Positions 18,047-27,537 of a stretch of 64,000 bases of DNA are shown piece after piece. Origin of the DNA: UBA7803 sp963822255 (GTDB taxonomy: Bacteria; Pseudomonadota; Gammaproteobacteria; Pseudomonadales; Azotimanducaceae). The notes beneath the pieces were generated by a model that saw only the letters and a program-made list of their open reading frames with translations, was not told where the DNA came from and ran no database searches. The number at the start of each line of letters is the position of its first letter. Positions within the stretch are counted from its first letter, which is position 1. The DNA is taken from positions 1,116,001 through 1,180,000 of the forward strand of contig CAWGGV010000008.1 of assembly GCA_963822255.1 (NCBI GenBank). Direction: 5' to 3'. Both the position numbers and the translations under genes were made by a program.

Positions 18047-20770
18047 TCACGGGCCGCCGCCGAGCACGCGGTTGGTCGAATCCCGCTGGGCATCCACCAG
18101 TGCCTGACAAAGGTGAATGCGCTCGACCGTTTCGGCGAGGCTGCGGGGCCCGCTGCCCATGGTTCTCACCTCGCCCGCCAGCGTGTGCTCGATCTCTTCG
18201 GCCCGCTCGGCGTTGCAGAAGTACCTGCCATAGGCCACGACACTACCGCGGAACCAGTACGGGCGGCGCGCGGCCACCGCATCGAAATGCGCCAGCAGCC
18301 ACTGCCATGCGGCGCCCCGGGAATCCGCGTCGTCCATCTGCGGCTCCAGGATGTCGTCGACCTCGTTGTCACGCACGGCGTCCGTGAGCGCCAGCTCGCG
18401 CAGGCGCTCCAGCACACCCGGGTCGCCCCCGCGGCTGACCGCACGAAGGATGTCCTGGCGAAGCTGAGCGTCGTTCGTGCCGCCGAGCAAGGCCAGCAGC
18501 CGCCCCGCGAACCGTTTGCCGCGCTCCTCCACCGCCACCGTGAACGCGATTTCCCGCAGGCTCGCCGGCAAGCTCCCCGCAGTTTCCGGCGTCTTGTCAC
18601 TGCCACGGGCCTCGACGTAGTCCGCGGCCTGACGTGCCAGCGAATCGCGCCACGCCGATGTGCCGATCACCAGCGCGTAGAGACGCGCCATGGCCATCTG
18701 GAGCTGCACCTCGGTGCGCTCCGCGGGGCGCGCGTCGGGCGGCACCCGCACGGCAATATCTGAATAGTAGTCGGCGAGAATCTCGTCCAGCCGCCGCCGG
18801 CTCGCGCCCTGAACCAGACGGTCGTGAATCCACTTCAGATCATCGAGCGGCGCGGTGACCACCTCGACGCTGTCGCTGTCGAGAAGACCGGGGAGCATCG
18901 CCAGGTACTGGCCGACGTTGATGTCGGCGGCCCGGAACGCCCCGGACAGGTTCGCGGCCACGGCGAGTTGCTCGCGGTCGATGAGATTGCTCGCCGACAG
19001 CAGCGCCTTCCAGTGGGGCAAGCTCAAGGCGAACCGGTAATAGCCGGCGCCAGCGGCGTTCGGCATCACCCAGGCCGGGCAGGGAGTATCCAGCTCGAAT
19101 GTCGATTTCTGCGCCTGCACCAGCTCGCAGTGCTCGCTGCGCTCATCGTCGTCGCCGAACGCGAGGCACAGCGGCAGCCGCCACTGCCGGTTCGCATCTG
19201 CCTGGGAACCTACCGGCAGATACCGCGACTGAGTTACCGAAATCCGCGTCTTTCCGGCTGCACGGCAGCTCCAGTCCAGCGCCACCAGCGGCGTGCCCGG
19301 CTGATCGAGGAACGAGAAGAATGCATCCTTCACCTGTCCCTTCGGCAGGTCCGGGCGGGTTGCTGCAATGGCCTGGACGAACGCCGCGGCGTCGGCGTTC
19401 GCGTACTGGTGCGCCTGCAGATAGCCGTGGATTCCCTGACGGAAGTGATCCGCACCCACGAACCGCTCGAGCATGGACAGCACCGCCGCGCCCTTCTCGT
19501 AGGTGATGTCGTCGAATGCCGAGCCGATTTCCTCGGGCGACTCCACCGGTTGACGGATCCGCCGCGCGCTGCCCAGCGCGTCCTGCTTCATCACCTCGAG
19601 CGAGGACTCGAGTTGGCGCAGGCCGTAGCCCTGGTCCGGCTCGAGGCGCCCCATGACCTTGGCCGACATCCAAGTGGCGAACGCCTCGTTCAGCCAGATA
19701 TCGTCCCACCACGTCGGCGTCACGAGATCGCCGAACCACTGATGGGAGAGCTCATGAGCGTCGACGGCAGCGAACGACTGTTTGCGCAGCACCGACGCAT
19801 CGTCGCCGAACAGCAGAAGCTGCTCACGGTAGGTGATGGCGCCAGCGTTCTCCATTGCGCCGGCGGCAAAATCCGGCACCGCGACGAGATCGAGCTTGCG
19901 GAACGGATAGGCAACGCCAAGGTAATCTTCGAGCCCGTTGACGATGGCGCCGGTTCGGCCGAGGGCATAATCGAGCTGATCACCCTTGCCGGCGGCGGCG
20001 AACGCGCGGAGCGGCACAGCGCGCTCGCGCAGGGCGGTGGGCGCCATGGTTTCACCCTCGCGCTCGTCCCATGGCCCAACGGCGAACGCGATGAGATAGG
20101 TGGGAAGTGGCGGCGTGGGGGCGAAGCGTATCCGGACGAAGCCGTCCTTCGCCGGCTCTTCGGCCAGCTTTGGCGTGTTCGTGACCGCCACCGCGCCGTC
20201 TGGAACCTGCAACGTGATGTCGAACGGTACCTTGAAGCGCGGCTCATCGAAGCACGGAAACGCCAGCCGCGCCGAGGTGGCCTCGAACTGTGTCACCGCA
20301 TAGTGCTTGCCGTTCTCGCTGACGCGGTATAGACCTTCGAGCGCGTGGCCGAAGGGCGCGCGGTAGTCGAAAGCGAGGGTCACAGGGCCAGCCGGAACCG
20401 TCCGACCGAAGTCCAGGCGCGCCACGCCCGACTCGTCGACCTGCCGATAGCGGGCGAGCTGGCCCGCTTCGCCGCCGATTCGTGCAGCAACCGCAGTGAC
20501 CTGGAGATTCCTGCCGTGCAGCCACACGCCGTCCGCTGCCCGGTCCAGCTCTACGTCGATCTCCACGTGCCCCGAAAACCCCGCTGCGTCCGGATCGATC
20601 CGCAGCGCCAGGCGGTATCGCAACGGCCGAACACTGGCCGGCAGCCGGCCGAGCGGCGCGCCGTGGGCGTCCGTGGCCGGCGCGGCCTGTGCACCGGGGA
20701 CACCCAGCGTTACGCACAGCGCCAGGGCCAGCGCCCCGAGCCACCGCTTGCCATGGAGCAGCCACGCCAT
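18047..20770 (-). CDS. M1 family zinc aminopeptidase, secreted
   Basis: 907 residues. Signal peptide of about 30 residues ending PGAQA. The M1 catalytic core has AGAMENAG near residue 305 for N-terminus recognition and HELSHQWFGDLVTP near 337, with the distal Glu in NEAFATW about 19 residues later completing the zinc site. A long helical ERAP1-like C-terminal domain follows. It removes N-terminal residues from peptides, here in the periplasm or outside. Start ATG 20770 is preferred; GTG 20776 is two codons upstream in the same frame. Confidence 0.92.
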   Translation of the reverse strand: MAWLLHGKRWLGALALALCVTLGVPGAQAAPATDAHGAPLGRLPASVRPLRYRLALRIDPDAAGFSGHVEIDVELDRAADGVWLHGRNLQVTAVAARIGGEAGQLARYRQVDESGVARLDFGRTVPAGPVTLAFDYRAPFGHALEGLYRVSENGKHYAVTQFEATSARLAFPCFDEPRFKVPFDITLQVPDGAVAVTNTPKLAEEPAKDGFVRIRFAPTPPLPTYLIAFAVGPWDEREGETMAPTALRERAVPLRAFAAAGKGDQLDYALGRTGAIVNGLEDYLGVAYPFRKLDLVAVPDFAAGAMENAGAITYREQLLLFGDDASVLRKQSFAAVDAHELSHQWFGDLVTPTWWDDIWLNEAFATWMSAKVMGRLEPDQGYGLRQLESSLEVMKQDALGSARRIRQPVESPEEIGSAFDDITYEKGAAVLSMLERFVGADHFRQGIHGYLQAHQYANADAAAFVQAIAATRPDLPKGQVKDAFFSFLDQPGTPLVALDWSCRAAGKTRISVTQSRYLPVGSQADANRQWRLPLCLAFGDDDERSEHCELVQAQKSTFELDTPCPAWVMPNAAGAGYYRFALSLPHWKALLSASNLIDREQLAVAANLSGAFRAADINVGQYLAMLPGLLDSDSVEVVTAPLDDLKWIHDRLVQGASRRRLDEILADYYSDIAVRVPPDARPAERTEVQLQMAMARLYALVIGTSAWRDSLARQAADYVEARGSDKTPETAGSLPASLREIAFTVAVEERGKRFAGRLLALLGGTNDAQLRQDILRAVSRGGDPGVLERLRELALTDAVRDNEVDDILEPQMDDADSRGAAWQWLLAHFDAVAARRPYWFRGSVVAYGRYFCNAERAEEIEHTLAGEVRTMGSGPRSLAETVERIHLCQALVDAQRDSTNRVLGGGP

Positions 20771-20957
20771 GAGCACGTCCGAAGATGATGCGGGGGCTGG
20801 ATAGTACCAATGGCACCCTTACGATCAAGCCCTGGCTGGCGCTCGGACGAATCACATTTCGCTTGCACAACTTCACTTGCATCGCGGCAACCAACGTTGC
20901 GACCATGCCGCCGCGGGTCATTCCTTCGAGCCCGAGTGAAGGCAAAAGGAGTTGCCC

Positions 20958-22724
20958 GTGCGATCGTCGATATTCCTTTCTCTTTCCGGCCTGCTGGTGC
21001 TGGCCGCCGCTGCGCCTGCCGTCGCCCTGGTGGTCGACGGGCAGCCAAGGCTCGACAGCCGAACCGATACCGGCGTCTTCGTCTGGCGCAGCTGGGGCGA
21101 CAAATGGCAGGTCCGGGTGCTGGCCGCGAAGGGCGATCAGCACCTGCAAGCGACCTTCCGAGCCGGCGATGCGGTCAACGGGCTTCGCCGGATTGCGCTG
21201 GAGGCCAGCGACAGGGTGTCGCTGTCGGACGCCCGCACCGTCGACGTCGATCTGCACACCGCGCACTTCACGGTGGACGGGCTGGCGTTTCAGGGCTCGA
21301 GCGGCGTCTGCCTACGCCCTTCCGCCGGCATGCCCGTCTACCTCGGGCGCAACGCCACACCCGTTACCGCGCCGGTGGATCTCACCGGTTCGGGGGCCTG
21401 CGCCGGCGGCGCAGCACAGTCGAGCGCGCTCGAGATTCGACGGCTATCGAAGGTGGACTGGCAGATCCGCAATGCGCCGGACACTGGGGCGTCGACCTTC
21501 GATGGCGCCATCGAGCTGTCGGATCCGCCGGAGTCGGTCGAAGGCGTCGACCTCGAGGGCCGGGACAGACTGTTTCAGCGCAACCCCACCACCGTCGGCA
21601 TGCATCTGGAGACCTCGGCGCCCTGGTACGACGGCATCGACTTGACATCGGTCGAGTTCAGCAAGGTCTGTCTGCGCAGCAGCAGCGGCCGCGAGCGGAA
21701 CGTCTCCATCACCAGCCACGGTCAGCAGCGTCCGCTCCAGGTTACGACGCCGGTGGATCTCACCAACGATGGCGCCTGCGGTGTGCCCGCCGACCCGTTC
21801 CCGCCTCCTTTGCACGGTCGCAAGTTCAACCCCGGACACTACGTGGTATTGACGAAGCAGGACGACGCAGCCGCCATTGCCGATTCGGCGCTGCCCGGAG
21901 TGCGGGGGTTCGTGAAGCGTTATCGCTGGCGGGACCTGGAGCCGAAGTCGGGACACTACGACTTCTCCGAGATCGCCGCGGACCTGGCGACGGTGTCCCG
22001 CCACGGGCGGCAGCTGATTGCGCAGATCGAGGACAAGACGTTCAGCAACGAGCCTCCTGCGCCCAACTACCTGGGCGACCGGGTCCTGCCCAACCTGATC
22101 GGCGGCTACACGGTGCAACGCTGGGACCCATACGTGGTGCAACGCTACGAAGCCCTGATCCGCGCGCTCGGCCGGCGCTTCGACGGCAACAGCCATTTCG
22201 AAGGCATAGCAACCTCCGAGTCGGCACTCAGCGTGGATGACGCCATCCTGCAGACAGCCGGCTACACGCCGGAACGCTACCGGGACGTGCTGATCGACGA
22301 GCTCGCCAGCGCAGCCCGCAGCCTTCCGCGCTCGAGAGTGTTCTGGTTCATGAACTTCCTGCAGGGGGGCATCTACTACCTCGGCGAGATCGCACGCCAG
22401 GTGGCTCCGCTGGGCGTTGTCATGGGCGGTCCGGACGTGATGCCCGACAACCCGGCGCTGCCGATCCACACCTATCCGTTCTACGATGGCGCCGTGGGCA
22501 AAATGCCCCTGTTCGGTCAGGTGGAGGCGGAGTGCTATCGGCATGCGCACGTTGACACCAGCTATCCCACCAGGTACTGGACGCCGTCGGAGCTGTTCGC
22601 CTTTGCCCGCGACGACCTGCACGTCAGCTACATGTTCTGGGTCCGCTGGCGCTGGAAGCGAGACGCCTACAACTGGGGGGACGCCGTTCCGGTGATCGAA
22701 GGAAATCCGGTATTCAATCAATGA
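20958..22724 (+). CDS. Secreted protein with duplicated N-terminal module and glycoside-hydrolase-like barrel
   Basis: 588 residues. Signal peptide of about 24 residues. Residues about 30-150 and 150-275 form two related modules, each with a VCLR-S-S/G segment and ending in PVDLT-x-x-GAC, so each holds two cysteines. From about 285 a barrel-like domain begins: VKRYRWRDLEPKSGHYDF near 315, typical of beta-strand one in clan GH-A-like hydrolases, FEGIATSES near 415 and PLFGQVEAE near 520 with candidate acidic catalytic residues. Function inferred only as carbohydrate-active. GTG 20958 sits six bases after AAAAGGAG; TTG 20952 touches that site and is unlikely. Confidence 0.6.
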   Translation: MRSSIFLSLSGLLVLAAAAPAVALVVDGQPRLDSRTDTGVFVWRSWGDKWQVRVLAAKGDQHLQATFRAGDAVNGLRRIALEASDRVSLSDARTVDVDLHTAHFTVDGLAFQGSSGVCLRPSAGMPVYLGRNATPVTAPVDLTGSGACAGGAAQSSALEIRRLSKVDWQIRNAPDTGASTFDGAIELSDPPESVEGVDLEGRDRLFQRNPTTVGMHLETSAPWYDGIDLTSVEFSKVCLRSSSGRERNVSITSHGQQRPLQVTTPVDLTNDGACGVPADPFPPPLHGRKFNPGHYVVLTKQDDAAAIADSALPGVRGFVKRYRWRDLEPKSGHYDFSEIAADLATVSRHGRQLIAQIEDKTFSNEPPAPNYLGDRVLPNLIGGYTVQRWDPYVVQRYEALIRALGRRFDGNSHFEGIATSESALSVDDAILQTAGYTPERYRDVLIDELASAARSLPRSRVFWFMNFLQGGIYYLGEIARQVAPLGVVMGGPDVMPDNPALPIHTYPFYDGAVGKMPLFGQVEAECYRHAHVDTSYPTRYWTPSELFAFARDDLHVSYMFWVRWRWKRDAYNWGDAVPVIEGNPVFNQ

Positions 22725-24268
22725 TCGGCAGGTGCAGGCGAAAGGTCGTGCCGGCGCCCGGCGCGCTCTCGAGGTCGATGAAGCCGCCGAGAGCCTGAAC
22801 GATGCCGTACACCGTCGAGAGGCCCAGCCCCGTGCCCTGACCTTCCGGCTTGGTGGTGAAGAAAGGCTCGAACGCTCGCGCAACAGTCTCCGCATCCATC
22901 CCTGTACCGGTGTCGGTGACGGTGACGAGAGCATACCTGCCGGATGCCAGCGCGCGATGGGCGGAAGTCTCTGCAGTGCTCAGCTCCCGGACCCGCGTCT
23001 CGATGCGCAGGTCGCCGCCGTCCGGCATCGCGTCACGGGCATTGACGGCGAGGTTCATGATCACCTGCTGCATCTGTCCGGCATCCGTCGTCACCGGGCA
23101 CGGCTCGCGGCAGTCCATCTGGAGCGCAACCTCGGGGCCGACCAGTGCCTTCAGAACCAGCTCCATGCCCGAGATCAACGCGCTCACGTCCAGACGCTCG
23201 GCTCCGAGGGGCTTGTTGCGGCTGAACGCCAGAAGCTGCCGGGTCAGGGAACCACCGCGCTCGGCGGTGCGCGTGAGCTGAGTGACGGTCTCGGTGAGCA
23301 CGGCGTGCCCATCGGGGATAAGCAGCGACAGCGCGGCGCAACAGTTGGCGATTGTCTGCAACAGATTGTTGAAGTCGTGGGCAACGCCGCCGGCAAGCCG
23401 GCCCAGCGCCTCCATCTTCTGGAGCTGGCTGAGCTCGTCCTCCCGACGCCGCAGCGCCTCCTCGGCTCTGCGCCTGGCCGACACGTCCTCGATCAGCGCG
23501 TAGAAGCCCGCCACCTCACCGTCGCGGGTCACGTCGGGGACGTAGTGAGCCATGACCCGGCGCACGCCCGCTTCCCGATACGGAATGGTGGTCTCGAAGG
23601 TCACTGCCTGCCCGCCGAGCACCGCATCGACGTAGCCGCGGAGATGAGCGTAGGCTTCCTCACCGACAAGCTCTTCCATCGGCCGTCCGCGCAGAGCCTC
23701 CCGGGACGTTCCGAACCAGCGCGTGTACGCGACGTTGTTGTACTGGTAGCGCCGCTCATGGTCCACATACGAGATGAGCACGGGCAGCGCGTCGGCAATG
23801 AGGTCCAAGCGGCGCTGAGCATCGTCCGAGGGACGGCCGTCGGCCGTGACCCGCGGACGCCTGCCAGCGCGCGCGCGGAGCAGGTCTCTCTGGCTCTCCA
23901 CGTGCTTGGCATCGTCCACGTCCAGCACGTGCGCGACGAAGCCGGTCACCTGGCCGCGCTCGAGCACGCCGGCGAGGCGCGCCCGGAACCAACGCCCGCT
24001 CTCCGCTCCCCGGGTTTCCAGCTCCGCAGTGCCCCCGTCCGCCAGGATCCGCGGTGGTGGCCTCGATCACCAGAGAACGCTGATCCTCGGCCACGAAGTC
24101 GGCGAAGTCGTGGCCAACGAAGCCGCTCAGATCCCGTCCCGCGGTCGAGCGATTGATCGAGACGATGCGGCGCTCGCCGTCGGCGACGCACACATAGCCG
24201 GGCGTCGCCTCGAGCAACGCGCGCCACTGCCCCCAAGACGGAGCGTCCCTACCCTGCTGGTCGTCCAT
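22714..24268 (-). CDS. PAS-domain sensor histidine kinase, interrupted by one frameshift
   Basis: Two PAS domains followed by a kinase core. PAS1 (24268 to about 24060) starts MDDQQGRDAP and reads ATPGYVCVADGERRIV. The frame then breaks between about 24035 and 24065; the next frame resumes with ILADGGTAELETRG and continues through PAS2, HisKA (GRLAGGVAHDFNNLLQ with the phospho-histidine), the N box NLAVNARDAMPDGG, DTGTGMD and FFTTKPEGQGTGLGLS, all intact. The span is 1555 bases, one more than a multiple of three, consistent with a single inserted base. If the break is real, a shorter kinase could start at GTG 23967. The 3' end overlaps the convergent secreted-barrel gene by 11 bases. Confidence 0.8.
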
Positions 24269-24367
24269 GGGCAGGATGCTACCCTTCCGACGCCGTTCCA
24301 CTAGTCGGTAATTGTCCCTATCGGTCAGCCGATCACCGGGGTCGTCGCGGTATGGTAGATTCACGCC

Positions 24368-24978
24368 GTGAGTTCATCCGTATCCGGTCCCGACGGTTTG
24401 CCGCGCTGCCGCTGGTGCGCGGCGGCGACGGAGTTTCTTCGTACCACGATACCGAGTGGGGGTTCCCCGTCGACGACGATCAGCGGCTGTTCGAGAAGCT
24501 CTGCCTCGAGGGCTTTCAGTCCGGGCTGAGCTGGCGGACGATCCTCGCCAAGCGCGAGAACTTCCGCGCCGCCTTCCACGGTTTCGACATCGACCGGGTG
24601 GCGCGCTTCACCCCGCGCGACGTCGAGCGTCTGCTGGGCAACGCGGGCATCGTCCGCCACCGCGGCAAGATCGAAGCGGCGGTGAACAACGCGCGCCGCG
24701 CCCGGGAACTGATCGCGCGGGAAGGTTCGCTGGCTGCCTTCGTGTGGCGCTACGAGCCGGACGCCGCACAGGCCGTCGAGCCGCAGAGCGCATCGACGTC
24801 GCCGGAATCCGTGGCCTTGTCGAAAGCGCTGAAGAAGCAGGGCTGGAAATTCGTCGGCCCGACCACCGTCTACGCGTTCATGCAGGCCATGGGGCTGATC
24901 AACGATCACGTGCACGACTGCGTGATCCGACCTCGGGTCGAGCAAGCGCGCCGGCGTTTCCGGCGCCCCGCGGCCTGA
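24368..24978 (+). CDS. tag: DNA-3-methyladenine glycosylase I, frameshifted near the N-terminus
   Basis: The enzyme removes 3-methyladenine from DNA. The main frame carries YHDTEWGFPV, LCLEGFQSGLSWRTIL, GIVRHRGKIEA, KKQGWKFVGPTTVYAFMQA and NDH, all diagnostic for Tag. The expected N-terminus, with RCRWCAAATEFLR, is present but in a different frame starting at GTG 24368. The frames meet at 24440-24442, where one base appears to be missing. In the broken form a protein could start only at GTG 24352 and would lose the first two zinc-binding cysteines. Total length of 611 bases agrees with a one-base deletion. Confidence 0.82.
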
Positions 24979-25018
24979 CCGCCCGCCGGCGAAGTGCCGG
25001 CGCGCGGACTGCGCCTCG

Positions 25019-27463
25019 TTACTGCAGCACGCCGTCCACCAGCAGCCGGCCGAAGCGCTCGTCGTCGTAGCCGAGCAACTCGCACAACACCCGTTGCACG
25101 TCCCTGGAGAACGTGGGCGCTGGCCCCCGAACGCGCCCCGGGGTCCGCGACAGCCGGCCGCGCACGCCTTCCACTACCGTCTCGCCCGCCTCATCATGGG
25201 GCAGCGTGACGAAGTGCTCACGATGACGAAGCTGCGGGTCGGCCGCCAGCTCCGGGCTGTTCTGCACCGCCGATGCCGGCACGCCGGCAGACTGCAGAAG
25301 CGACTCCAGCTCTGCCGGGGTGCGGGCAGACGTGAATGCCGCGAGCCAGTCGTCGAGCACCTGCTGTGCCGCCCGGCGGCCGGGCGCCGTGGCGAATCGC
25401 TCGTCAGCGGGATCGATGCCGCCTACCGCCCCGCACAAAGCCTTCCACTGGGCGTCGCTTTCGCAGGCGATCGCCACCCACTGATCGTCGCCCGCGCACG
25501 GGTACACGCCATGGGGGGCATGATCGGCATCGGTATTTCCCGCGCGCTGCCAGACGCGGCCGTTGGCGGTACGCTCGAGGATCGCCGGCGCCAGGAAGTG
25601 CAGCGCGGCTTCGGCTTGAGAGAGGTCGATGTACTGTCCCTGGCCGGTGCGGCGCCGGTGATCGAGGGCCGCCAGCACCGCCACCGCGTTGTAGCGTGGA
25701 GCGATGTAGTCGGTGTACGCCCCGAACGGCCCCGCCGGCTCCCGGTCCGGCCAGCCGGTCAGCCCGTAGAATCCCGCAATGGCGGCCGCCAGATTGCCGT
25801 AGCCGGCGAAGCTGGCCAGCGGACCCGTCTGGCCCATGAGGCACGTGCTCAGCATGATCAGGTTCGGATTGATCTCGCGCAGGGTCGGATAATCCAGGCC
25901 GAACGCCTTCATCGCGCGGGGCGAGAACGACTCCATCACCACGTCCGCCCAACCTACCAGATCGAACACCACCTGCCGCGCGCCCGGATTGGTCAGATCG
26001 AGAGAGAGCATCAGCTTGCCCGCATTGGTGGAATGGAACACCGCGGACTTCTCCGGGCTCGGGTCGCCGCCGATGAAGGGCCGGATGGTGCGGCAGACGT
26101 CGAGCCGCGAGGTGGACTCCACGCGCACCACCGTGGCGCCGAAGTCGGCCATGAGCCGGGTCGCGCCGGGTCCGGCGAGCGCCCACATGAAGTCGAGCAC
26201 CTTCACGCCCGCCAGCGCATCACCGCCATTGCTGCCCGCCGCCGTGTTCCGCGACGTAGCCGCCCCGGCACGCAGTTCCTCCAGGATCTCGCGAGTGTGC
26301 TCGCCGATGCGCGGCGGCCGGCGGGTCGGCCCCAGCGGCGTGGCGGAGAAGCGCGCGAACGGCCCCGGATAGTCGACCTCCGCCGATGGCCCATCGCCGG
26401 TGGGCCGCCGGAAGTAACCGCGCTCGGCGAACTGAGGGCTATCCACCACATCGCCGATGTCCGACATGGGCGCCAGCAGCAACCGGCGCTCCAGCGCAGC
26501 CTGCAACAGCTCGGCCTTGGTCTTCGACGCCGTGCAGGCCGCCACGCATTCCTTCACCCGCTCGTACTCGGCCACGGGCTCCTCGCCCGAGGCCAGCAGC
26601 AGCCCGTACTCGACCCAGTTTTTGTCGCGAGTCGCGGCATCGCAGAAACCCTGGTCGTGCACGTACTCCATCAGCCGCCGCGTCGCCGGCCCGACGGTGG
26701 CGCCGAAGATGAACGTGATCGATACGTAGCCGTCCCGCGCCGGAAAGGTGAGACGCACGTTGATGCCCCCGGCCACGACCCCGCCGGCAGCGCGGGTGGC
26801 GGTGGTCTCGCCCACCGCGTGGGACAGGATGTTGCCCTGGGTGGCGAGAGTCACCGCCTGCTGAGCGCTGACGTCGACGTGCTGCCCGAGACCCGACCGA
26901 GCGCGCTCGTGCAGCGCGACCATGGCCGCCGCCGCCGCTTCGGCCGCGCCGTGCAGAAACGCCTGGGGCACGCTCACCCGAACCGGCGCGCGGTCCCGGT
27001 CGCCGGCGATGGCCAGCGGGCCGCCGCTGGCCATGACCACCAGGTCCGACCACGCCCAGCCCGATTTCGGCCCGGTGCTGCCGAACCCCGTGATGCTGAC
27101 GTGAATGAGCCTGGGGTTGCGTGCTGCAAGCTGATCGTATCCCAAGCCCCGACGCGCCATGGCCCCCACCGGCTCCGACTCGATCAGCAGGTCGGCGCTG
27201 TCCAGAAGCGCCAGCAGGCTCTCGCGGTCGGCAGGCGCATCGATGTCCAGCTCGATGCTGCGCTTGCCGCGGGCGTAGGCCCACCAGCTAAGGGAGCCTT
27301 CAGGATCTTCGCGGTCCTGATGGAACGGCCCGAGCCGCCGCCCGGCCGCACCGCCCGGTGGCTCGACCTGAATCACGTCCGCACCGAGATCGGCGAATAT
27401 CTGGCCGCACAGCATGCCGTGGCTGCCGGTGAGGTCGATCACTCGGTACGGTTGCAGCAACAT
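25019..27463 (-). CDS. Double-domain family III (CaiB/BaiF) CoA-transferase
   Basis: 814 residues made of two CaiB-like halves, about 1-400 and 415-814. Each half has the opening VIDLTG or VLDFMWALAGPGATRLMADFGA fold, a SITGFGSTGP or STCLMGQTGP loop, and a GLGQHVDVSAQQAV or GQGQYIDLSQAEAAL segment. In characterised members an Asp acts at the position held here by Gln (first half) and Glu (second half). The family moves CoA between carboxylic acids. Start ATG 27463 has GAGGGG nine bases upstream; a longer open frame upstream is a shadow of emrB. It lies 74 bases after the emrB stop. Confidence 0.88.
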   Translation of the reverse strand: MLLQPYRVIDLTGSHGMLCGQIFADLGADVIQVEPPGGAAGRRLGPFHQDREDPEGSLSWWAYARGKRSIELDIDAPADRESLLALLDSADLLIESEPVGAMARRGLGYDQLAARNPRLIHVSITGFGSTGPKSGWAWSDLVVMASGGPLAIAGDRDRAPVRVSVPQAFLHGAAEAAAAAMVALHERARSGLGQHVDVSAQQAVTLATQGNILSHAVGETTATRAAGGVVAGGINVRLTFPARDGYVSITFIFGATVGPATRRLMEYVHDQGFCDAATRDKNWVEYGLLLASGEEPVAEYERVKECVAACTASKTKAELLQAALERRLLLAPMSDIGDVVDSPQFAERGYFRRPTGDGPSAEVDYPGPFARFSATPLGPTRRPPRIGEHTREILEELRAGAATSRNTAAGSNGGDALAGVKVLDFMWALAGPGATRLMADFGATVVRVESTSRLDVCRTIRPFIGGDPSPEKSAVFHSTNAGKLMLSLDLTNPGARQVVFDLVGWADVVMESFSPRAMKAFGLDYPTLREINPNLIMLSTCLMGQTGPLASFAGYGNLAAAIAGFYGLTGWPDREPAGPFGAYTDYIAPRYNAVAVLAALDHRRRTGQGQYIDLSQAEAALHFLAPAILERTANGRVWQRAGNTDADHAPHGVYPCAGDDQWVAIACESDAQWKALCGAVGGIDPADERFATAPGRRAAQQVLDDWLAAFTSARTPAELESLLQSAGVPASAVQNSPELAADPQLRHREHFVTLPHDEAGETVVEGVRGRLSRTPGRVRGPAPTFSRDVQRVLCELLGYDDERFGRLLVDGVLQ

Positions 27464-27537
27464 CGATCTGCCCCTCTTCAGTGGCCCGGGCGGTAGCTCA
27501 GCATACCCCGCCCAAGAGCCGCATCCTAAAGCGTCGC

